A DNA stretch of 64,000 nucleotides from Hymenobacter sp. H14-R3. GTDB taxonomy: Bacteria > Bacteroidota > Bacteroidia > Cytophagales > Hymenobacteraceae. This document shows positions 16,498 through 22,961 of this stretch, in pieces (within the stretch, counting starts at the first letter, position 1; every line of letters begins with the position of its first letter). Where the stretch lies: assembly GCF_030063445.1 (NCBI RefSeq), contig NZ_JASITD010000008.1:124001-188000 (forward strand), written 5' to 3'. The position numbers and the translations under genes were made by a program. The notes under the pieces are model-generated. The model was not told where the DNA came from, did not search any database, and was given only the letters and a program-made list of their open reading frames with translations.

Positions 16498-17337
16498 TTA
16501 GTTTTTAGCGGCGGCATCGTTGGCTTCGGGCACGCTTTTGAGGCGTTCAAGCTCAGCGCGGCTGTCATCGTACATGGATTGGGCCAGGCGGATATTTTTG
16601 CTCTGCGGATAGGTATCGATGAAGTGCTGGTAAATGGCTACCGCATCGGTGAACCGCTCGCGTTGCTTGGCCTCTACGCTTTCCTTGGCCCAGGCGTACT
16701 GCGCTTGCAACCGAATGTAATCGGCCTGCTCGCTGTACACCGAACCCGGATACTGGGTGGTAAAGTTGCCGAGCGACGTAACGGCCGCCTGGTTGTAGCG
16801 CAGTGCGTAGTAGAGCTTAGCACTCTGGAAAGCCTTGTTTTCCAGCTTCTTCTGTAATTCCTGCGACATGCTTTCGGCCTCTGTGCGGAACTGGCTCGTG
16901 GCGTAGGTATTCAGGAAATCCTGGATGGTTTCGACCGCCGTGATGGTGTTGGTCTGGTCCAGTTCGTAGCCCGGCGAGTCGCGGTACAGCGACTTGGCGC
17001 GCAAAAACGACGCCTCCTCCACCAGCGGCGAGTTGGGGTAGGTGTCGATAAACTGCTTGAAATAGTACGCGCTCAGCACGTAGTTGCGCTGCTGGTAGTT
17101 GGTGTTGGCGAAGTAAAACTGCGCTTTCTCGGCCTCGGGGCGGCCCTTAAGCAGCGGAATCAGTTCCTCCAGCAGCGTGCCCGAACGAAAGAAGTCACCT
17201 TTATCGTAATACTTGATAGCGGCCTCGTATTTTTCATTTACGTTACCGCTTTTGAGCAGTTTCTGATAGCCCGTGCAGGCCCCTAGCGAGAGGGTGCCGG
17301 TTAGCAGGGCCGCAGTAATCAAACGGGAGAATCGCAT
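16498..17337 (-). CDS. bamD: Outer membrane protein assembly lipoprotein BamD
   Basis: Lipoprotein of the BAM complex that inserts beta-barrels into the outer membrane. 279 residues. Signal peptide and lipobox are in MRFSRLITAALLTGTLSLGAC, lipidated Cys at 21. Then TPR-like helical repeats: YEAAIKYYDKGDFFRSGTLLEELIP (about 37-61), AQFYFANTNYQQRNYVLSAYYFKQFIDTYP (about 72-101) and TDAVAIYQHFIDTYPQS near 235-250. Length is normal. A TACCTTTG promoter motif ends only 8 bases before the ATG, suggesting a leaderless or nearly leaderless message. Confidence 0.93.
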   Translation of the reverse strand: MRFSRLITAALLTGTLSLGACTGYQKLLKSGNVNEKYEAAIKYYDKGDFFRSGTLLEELIPLLKGRPEAEKAQFYFANTNYQQRNYVLSAYYFKQFIDTYPNSPLVEEASFLRAKSLYRDSPGYELDQTNTITAVETIQDFLNTYATSQFRTEAESMSQELQKKLENKAFQSAKLYYALRYNQAAVTSLGNFTTQYPGSVYSEQADYIRLQAQYAWAKESVEAKQRERFTDAVAIYQHFIDTYPQSKNIRLAQSMYDDSRAELERLKSVPEANDAAAKN

Positions 17338-17345
17338 ATAAAGGG

Positions 17346-17353
17346 CAAAGGTA
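17346..17353 (-). promoter_or_regulatory. bamD promoter -7 element
   Basis: TACCTTTG on the minus strand, a perfect match to the Bacteroidota TAnnTTTG. Only 8 bases separate it from the bamD ATG, so transcription would start at or next to the start codon. No clear -33 TTG at standard spacing. Confidence 0.6.
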
Positions 17354-17408
17354 CTAGTAAAACGGCAGCCGGCCCACCGGGAGCTCGGCCCTGCTAAGAG
17401 CCGCGGGC

Positions 17409-19190
17409 CTAGCGCGGGGTTGCAGCGGTGGCCGGGCGGACCGCCGCCGGCACCGCCGTAACCGGGGGCCGAGGCGCGGCCGTGGGGGTAGCTGGTTTGG
17501 CGGGCGGAGTAGCCGGCTTGGCTTTAGACCGGACTTTCGCCTTGGTTTTAGTCTTGGTCTTGGCTTTCGGCTTGGGTTTGGCTTGCTTGAGGTCGCTGGC
17601 GAAGTGCTTGCCGAAAACCTGGCGGCGCGTGGGCCGCTCGGCAGGCCGCCACCGGAAGGCCTTAAGCTCCTTATTTTCAGCCAGTAGCTCGTGCACCGGT
17701 ATGTAGCTGGCCTCGGGGTTGGTGAGCCAGGTGAGCTGCTTGATTTTGTTGTCGACGAAGCGCAGCGTCATGGTGGCCGACACCGACTTGTTCATGCCGC
17801 TGAGCACCGTATCGCCATCGAGGGTAAAGTAGAGGCTTTCGGCGTTGCCCAGCACATCGATACGGGCCATTTGGCCGCGCTGGAAGTAGGCTATCATGTT
17901 GCGGCCCTTCACCTGGTTGTAGTTCTGCACGGTATCTTCCTGAATAGCAAAGGCATTGCTGAACAAGTTGGCCCGGTCGAGCTGGCCGTGCTTGAAGCGC
18001 AGGTTCATCGAATCGGAGGTAAGCTGGTTGTGAGCCTGCCACACCACCGGGTCGCGGTTGAGATAGATGATGCTGTCCTGGCGGTCGTAGGTGAGCGAGT
18101 CGCAGCGTCCCTGCATCTTGCCCCTGAAAATCTGCACTTTAGGCCAGGCGTAGAGGATAGGGCGCTGCACGGCGCGGTTGGGCCGGGCTTCCACGCTCAG
18201 CAGCGTGTCGGCAGCCATGTAGAGCGTGTCTTTGCCCGAAATGTTGCGCATCACCGGCCGCGCCCCGAAGAGCTTGGTGCGGCCCAGCGCCCGCCAGTAG
18301 CGGCCCTGCTCGCCGCGCAGCACGAGGTTATCCTTCTTGGAAATGAGCGAAACGTGGCCCGTAGCCACGCCGTAGAGCTTCACCTGGTCATACACCAGCA
18401 CGTCGCCGCCGAGCAGGTAGCCGGGCGTTTCTATTTGGGCTTTTTCGGCAAAGTTAGAGATGCGCGTTACCGTATTATAGGTACCTTTTTCGGCGTACAA
18501 GTCGCCCTGCGCGCTCTTGATGCGGGTCGGCCCATTGAAGTACGCGATTTTGCTGATAGTATTAAACGTGAGCGTGTCGTTGCGCAGGTCGGTGGGCTGG
18601 CCGGTTTCGTCGAGCGAAACCAGGTGCACATCGCGCTTAAAAACAAAGACTTTGCTATTAGTATCGTAAAAGCCCTGCTGGCTGTCGAGGGTATTTTTGG
18701 GGTCTACGAGGTGGCCGCCCACAGTGTAGAAGGCCGTTTTGCGGTTCAGGTCGTAGTCGAGGGCCGTGGTGGTGAGCGTCATGCGCGGGTCGTGCATCAC
18801 CACCTGCTTACCGGTCATGCGGGCGGTGCGCTTGTTGCCATCATAGAAACCGTGGTCGCCGGTGATGGTCATGGTGTCGCTCTGCACAATGCGCACGTTG
18901 CTAAACGCCTCAATCTCATTACGTTCCAGGTACTGGTAGGCCGAGTCGCAGTACAGCAGCACATCCTGTTGCCTGAACGACACGTTACCCAGCAACTTCC
19001 TGATTTTCACCCCATTATAATCGCCACCGCGCAGCTCACCGGTACCGGGCAGCAGCTCTACGGGCGTGCCCTTCACGGGCTGAGGACCGGGGCCGGCGGG
19101 CCGGGGCGCAGTAGCGGGCCGATTTTGGGCGTAGAGCGCGCCCAGTGGCAGCAAAAGCAGGAGAGCTAAGAAAAAACGGAGAAGCGGCAT
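17409..19190 (-). CDS. OstA/LptA-like secreted protein
   Basis: 593 residues from the ATG at 19190; a TTG three codons upstream (19199) is less likely. Signal peptide MPLLRFFLALLLLLPLGALYAQ. The body is a string of beta strands of the OstA fold that repeat every 20-30 residues: GNVSFRQQDVLLYCDSAYQY, NEIEAFSNVRIVQSDTMTITGD and ARMTGKQVVMHDPRMTL. The family is implicated in lipopolysaccharide transport (LptA, N-terminal domain of LptD). The C-terminal 80 residues are a Lys/Pro/Ala-rich low-complexity tail (KAKTKTKTKAKVRSKAK), an unusual addition. First gene of the run leading to bamD. Confidence 0.85.
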   Translation of the reverse strand: MPLLRFFLALLLLLPLGALYAQNRPATAPRPAGPGPQPVKGTPVELLPGTGELRGGDYNGVKIRKLLGNVSFRQQDVLLYCDSAYQYLERNEIEAFSNVRIVQSDTMTITGDHGFYDGNKRTARMTGKQVVMHDPRMTLTTTALDYDLNRKTAFYTVGGHLVDPKNTLDSQQGFYDTNSKVFVFKRDVHLVSLDETGQPTDLRNDTLTFNTISKIAYFNGPTRIKSAQGDLYAEKGTYNTVTRISNFAEKAQIETPGYLLGGDVLVYDQVKLYGVATGHVSLISKKDNLVLRGEQGRYWRALGRTKLFGARPVMRNISGKDTLYMAADTLLSVEARPNRAVQRPILYAWPKVQIFRGKMQGRCDSLTYDRQDSIIYLNRDPVVWQAHNQLTSDSMNLRFKHGQLDRANLFSNAFAIQEDTVQNYNQVKGRNMIAYFQRGQMARIDVLGNAESLYFTLDGDTVLSGMNKSVSATMTLRFVDNKIKQLTWLTNPEASYIPVHELLAENKELKAFRWRPAERPTRRQVFGKHFASDLKQAKPKPKAKTKTKTKAKVRSKAKPATPPAKPATPTAAPRPPVTAVPAAVRPATAATPR

Positions 19191-19196
19191 TCGGGC

Positions 19197-19204
19197 CAAA
19201 GTTA
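19197..19204 (-). promoter_or_regulatory. Promoter -7 element of OstA-like gene
   Basis: TAACTTTG on the minus strand matches TAnnTTTG and ends 6 bases before the ATG at 19190, implying a leaderless transcript. It also supports the ATG at 19190 over the upstream TTG, which would lie within or beside the motif. Confidence 0.55.
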
Positions 19205-19412
19205 CGGCGGGTGGCGGGGCCTAACGCGCATCGGGGCAACCTAGTGCCCGGCGGGGCGGGCGGGTGGCCCGAGCCCCTCTTTTGCTGCCGGGCGGCGGCG
19301 ACGGGCGGGCCTTTTTGCGCGGTTGCGTTCGCTGCCTGCGCTGCCGGCTAGGTTATAGCGCGAACTTTGCAGCCTCCCCAGCCGGTTTGGCCGGCTGCTT
19401 CACTCTTTCGCC

Positions 19413-20741
19413 ATGCTCGACCAGATTCGCCAATTCATTACTGATAATACCCTTTTTAACCTCGAAACCGATACCGTGCTGGTGGCCGTGAGCGGCGGCC
19501 TCGACTCGGTGGTGCTGCTCGACGTGCTGCACCGGCTGGGCGTGTCGCTGGCCGTGGCGCACGGCCATTTCGGCCTACGCGGCGAAGAGGCCGACGCCGA
19601 CGAGCAGTTCGTGCGCAAGCTGGCCAAACAGTACGAGGTACCCTATTTCGCCGAGTATTTCCAGACCAAGGCCTTTGCCGAGCGCGAGGGCATTTCCACC
19701 CAAATGGCGGCCCGGCTGCTGCGCTACCGCTGGTTTGAGCAGGTGCGGGCCACCAATGAGTACGCCGCCGTGGCCACCGCCCACCACCGCCGCGACGCCG
19801 CCGAAACCATGCTGCTCAACCTCACCCACGGCACCGGCCTGGCGGGGCTGCACGGCATTCGGGCCAAAAATGACTTTGTGGTGCGCCCCATGCTGGCCTG
19901 CGAGAAGGACGATATCTACGACTACATCGCCACCAACCGCCTCATCTGGCGCGAAGATGCCAGCAACGACAGCCCCGTGTACCAGCGCAACCGCCTGCGC
20001 CTGGAGGTGCTGCCCGTGCTGCGCGACATCAACCCCAACCTGGATAACACCCTGGCCGCCAGTGCCGAGCGCGTAGGCGGGGCCGAAGAAATAGTGCGCC
20101 GCTACGTGGCCGACACCGCCGCCCAGGCCCGCCGCGACGCACCCGAGGCCGTGTATTTCAGCATTGCGCTGCTCCAAAACACGGCCGCTACCACGCTGGT
20201 GCTGCACGAGATGCTGCGGCCCTTCGGCTTTTCGTGGGTGGTGAGCAAGGAAATCGCGGCCAGCTTCACGGGCTTGTCGGGCAAGCAGTTTGACTCGCCC
20301 ACCCACCGGCTGGTGAAGGACCGAGACCAACTCGTGATTACCCCGCGCCGCCTGGCGCAGTACGGCACCTTCCAACTAGCTGAAAACCAAGAAGATTTAC
20401 TGGCCGATGGCCTGCGCCTACGCGCTACCTACCACGAGGGGGCTGGCTACGAAATTCCGCGCTCGCGCAGCACCGCCGCCCTGGATGTGGACAAGTTGAG
20501 CTTCCCGCTCACGCTGCGCCGCTGGCGCGAGGGCGACTGGTTTATGCCCCTGGGCATGAAGGGCAAGAAGCACCTCAGCGACTTTCTCATCGACCAAAAA
20601 GTACCTCTCAACCTAAAGGACGAGGTGCGCGTGCTGACCGCCGCCGACGGCAAAATCTGCTGGGTGGTGGGCTTCCGCGTCGATGACCGCTTTAAGGTGG
20701 AAGAAACTACGGCGCGGGTGGTGGCCGTGCAGCGCCTGTAA
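19413..20741 (+). CDS. tilS: tRNA(Ile)-lysidine synthetase
   Basis: Modifies cytidine 34 of tRNA-Ile(CAU) to lysidine using ATP, so the anticodon reads AUA. 442 residues. The PP-loop motif is SGGLDS at 27-32. Further family motifs are AHGHFGLRGEEADADEQFV, VATAHHRRDAAETMLLNL, GLAGLHGI and EDASNDSPVYQRNRLR. The C-terminal domain includes LRRWREGDWFMPLGMKGKKHLSDFLID, the tRNA-acceptor binding part. Divergent from the OstA-like gene. A GAACTTTG stretch about 40 bases before the ATG may be part of its promoter. Confidence 0.96.
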   Translation: MLDQIRQFITDNTLFNLETDTVLVAVSGGLDSVVLLDVLHRLGVSLAVAHGHFGLRGEEADADEQFVRKLAKQYEVPYFAEYFQTKAFAEREGISTQMAARLLRYRWFEQVRATNEYAAVATAHHRRDAAETMLLNLTHGTGLAGLHGIRAKNDFVVRPMLACEKDDIYDYIATNRLIWREDASNDSPVYQRNRLRLEVLPVLRDINPNLDNTLAASAERVGGAEEIVRRYVADTAAQARRDAPEAVYFSIALLQNTAATTLVLHEMLRPFGFSWVVSKEIAASFTGLSGKQFDSPTHRLVKDRDQLVITPRRLAQYGTFQLAENQEDLLADGLRLRATYHEGAGYEIPRSRSTAALDVDKLSFPLTLRRWREGDWFMPLGMKGKKHLSDFLIDQKVPLNLKDEVRVLTAADGKICWVVGFRVDDRFKVEETTARVVAVQRL

Positions 20742-20815
20742 ATAACAGCGATTACTTATTTAAGCGGTTCGTTTTCCAGCCGCGTGTATATTGCTGGCCC
20801 AATAACCAGCAGTGT

Positions 20816-21361
20816 ATGCGCGGCTCTTTTTTATCCCTGATTCTGGTGGGCTTAGCTGGCTACCAGGCCGCCGCCCAAACCCCGACGCTGGCCCCCGAGC
20901 CGGCCGCGTTGGTCGGCACCTATCGCCTCACCTACCAGCCCGACTCGACCAACCCAGCCAGGCGCTCGGATATTTTCTATCTGCTGCTGGGCAAAACGCT
21001 GTCAAAATTCCAGAGCCGGGGCGAGCAGGCAGCCGATTCGCTGCTGGCAGTGGCCAACGCAACGCCCTTCACCCACGAAAACGCCCAGTAAGTGACCGAC
21101 ACGCGCGGCCAGCTCACCTTCGGGCTCACCCGGCTGCGCCAGCTGGGTGCCCCGGTAGCCATTGCCCCACCCGAAGCCGACGCCAAGCTCATCACCAAGG
21201 CCGACTTCGTGCGCGGCAAGGCCGACTACGAGCGCACGGCCTTCGAGCAAATACTGGCCAACGGCAACATTCGCTTCGGCACCCCCGAGCAAACCGAAAC
21301 CGCCAAGGTCAAGGCCCGCAACCGCGCCAAGCGCAAGACTAACCCCCTGGAATTAAAGTAG
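20816..21361 (+). pseudogene. Decayed GLPGLI-family gene lacking its centre
   Basis: One reading frame from ATG 20816 to the stop ending at 21361, interrupted by an in-frame TAA at 21089-21091. The N-terminal part has a signal peptide (MRGSFLSLILVGLAGYQAAAQ) and TYRLTYQPDSTNP, aligning to TYRLIFRPDSTSP in the intact gene at 22106. The part after the stop (TDTRGQLTFGLTRL to KTNPLELK) aligns with the C-terminal third of that gene (SDVTNSYTFELIGL to RSNNPIELK). About 100 residues between them, including the defining GLPGLI motif, are missing. GC content is that of the surrounding genome, so this appears to be the resident copy, now broken by an internal deletion and a nonsense codon. Confidence 0.85.
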
Positions 21362-21716
21362 TTTTACCGTTCTTAGCATTCAAGTATTTTGGTAATTTTT
21401 CAATCAAGCAATTGCACATGAGTGAAAATAATTTCATTGTTTATCAGCCTCTTATCAACAGTGGCACTATATTTTAACACTAGAAATTAGGAAGTCTATT
21501 TTTTTTTTCCGAAGTTTTACAGCCGTCATCGGTCGCCACGCAGTCTCTTGCTCAATGCATTAGCTGACGTGGCCCGGTGCCGGCAAGCCACTACCGGGTT
21601 GGCTCCCCATTTCGTATGCGATGGCCCAACAAGGTTCTGCACCTGGGCTTTATCGGGAGGGCAGCCTCACATGGTTCCGGGGGTCAGCGGAGCCGGGAAT
21701 TTTTCTCTGTTTTTTT
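21362..21716. other. AT-rich intergenic stretch, start of foreign-looking segment
   Basis: 355 bases without a recognisable gene. The first 180 bases are strongly AT-rich with a run of ten T (about 21499-21508). The following part is GC-richer and holds a small hairpin (CCCGGT at 21573-21578 with ACCGGG at 21593-21598), which could be a leader structure for the small secreted protein at 21717. I see no match to a riboswitch class I know. Confidence 0.5.
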
Positions 21717-21998
21717 ATGAAAAAGCTTTTTTTAATGGCTGCCTTATTGGGCAGTACTTCGCTCGTTAGCATGGCAGCTGGTACGCCTGCTAATAGAAAT
21801 GCAGCTTCTAGTTCCACCACTGTTCAGCTTGGTCGGCAAAATATCAAATCCATAACCCAGTTGTTGTATAAGCGCTCAGGTTATGGTTGTGTCGGTGTTT
21901 GCCTTTCGTGTGATATAGAAATGACTTGCTGCGGTAACTCAATACAAGATATTCTTGCTATTGCTGATGGCTGGGACAATCTTATTTGCATAGGGTAA
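21717..21998 (+). CDS. Small cysteine-rich secreted protein, 93 aa
   Basis: Unrecognised family. From the ATG at 21717 the product has a clean signal peptide (MKKLFLMAALLGSTSLVSMAA) and a mature part of about 72 residues. The first half is Ser/Thr/Asn-rich; the second half holds six cysteines in GYGCVGVCLSCDIEMTCC and DNLICIG. It may fold by disulfides in the periplasm or outside. AT-rich like the GLPGLI gene 107 bases downstream and probably arrived with it. A peptide substrate of, or companion to, the GLPGLI/receptor-like pair is a reasonable guess but unproven. Confidence 0.6.
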   Translation: MKKLFLMAALLGSTSLVSMAAGTPANRNAASSSTTVQLGRQNIKSITQLLYKRSGYGCVGVCLSCDIEMTCCGNSIQDILAIADGWDNLICIG

Positions 21999-22105
21999 TC
22001 AATAACAAACCAGAAGAATAGGGAATGTAAACATTTTTTGTTTATTATCTTTATTCTTCTGGTTTTGAGTTATAATTAACCTCGTTAATAATCAATTAGG
22101 AAATC

Positions 22106-22951
22106 ATGACTAAGTTGCTTATATTTTTTGCTTGGGTATGTGTAATTAGAAACGGCGTTGGGCAACCCATGCAAAGTGCTACTGGTGCGAATGTCAAACT
22201 GGCATGTACTTACCGCCTCATATTCAGACCGGATTCTACTAGCCCCAATACCTTAACAGAAAAAATGCAACTACTTGTTGCAGGTGAATTTTCTGAATTT
22301 AAGAGTGTACCTCAAGCTAGAGATTCAATCAAAGCTGCCATCTTGGCTAAGGGTGACGCAAATGGGATAAATAATGAAGATATCGGACGCTCTATAAGCG
22401 CAATGCTTAGAGCCCCTAGCCGTAAGTTCAACTATTCGGTGTACAAATTTTTTAGTAATAAGCAGTGCGTTGTCTATGACGACATTATGCGGGAGCACTA
22501 TAAGTATGAAGAGGTCAAATACCCCTTGACTTGGCAACTGTTTGCAACTACTGCGAAAGTAGGCGACTATAAATGCCAAAAAGCTACTACTTATTTTGCA
22601 GGTCGGCAGTATGAGGCATGGTTTACAAGAGAAATTCCGGTCAGCGAAGGTCCATATAAATTCAGTGGTCTGCCAGGACTTATTATTAAAATAAGCGATG
22701 TGACTAATAGTTACACGTTTGAATTAATTGGCTTAGAAAAGCCGACAAGGCTTTATTCCATTGGCTTGCCTACGCAGTTGACTATGAGTACTACTAAGCG
22801 CCTATTTTTTGAGGCTGTGAAATCAACTCGTGAAAACGCTGTTAATCTAGCATCTCAATCTGGTGTTACATTTAAGAACCCGGATTTAGTTAGAGCCCAT
22901 CTAACAGAAAAGATAAAACGTTCAAATAATCCAATCGAGTTGAAGTATTAA
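22106..22951 (+). CDS. GLPGLI family secreted protein
   Basis: 281 residues with a signal peptide (MTKLLIFFAWVCVIRNGVGQ). The hallmark is YEAWFTREIPVSEGPYKFSGLPGLI with the conserved GLPGLI at about 195-200, and the preceding GDYKCQKATTYFAGR strand. The C-terminus ends RSNNPIELKY, a typical family ending. Function of the family is unknown; members are extracytoplasmic and often lie beside TonB-receptor-like proteins, as here (next gene starts 11 bases after the stop). Strongly AT-rich compared with the genome. It is a full-length paralog of the decayed gene at 20816. Confidence 0.9.
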   Translation: MTKLLIFFAWVCVIRNGVGQPMQSATGANVKLACTYRLIFRPDSTSPNTLTEKMQLLVAGEFSEFKSVPQARDSIKAAILAKGDANGINNEDIGRSISAMLRAPSRKFNYSVYKFFSNKQCVVYDDIMREHYKYEEVKYPLTWQLFATTAKVGDYKCQKATTYFAGRQYEAWFTREIPVSEGPYKFSGLPGLIIKISDVTNSYTFELIGLEKPTRLYSIGLPTQLTMSTTKRLFFEAVKSTRENAVNLASQSGVTFKNPDLVRAHLTEKIKRSNNPIELKY

Positions 22952-22961
22952 ATACCGCATT

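Noticed and set aside
17691-19169. 492-codon open frame on the plus strand opposite the OstA-like gene
   Set aside because: Composition dominated by Val, His, Ala, Gly; no start context or motif, and the minus strand encodes a recognisable OstA-like protein with a signal peptide.
21541-21716. Possible riboswitch in the leader of the small secreted protein
   Set aside because: Only one short stem (CCCGGT/ACCGGG) could be drawn and the sequence does not match a riboswitch consensus I can recall.
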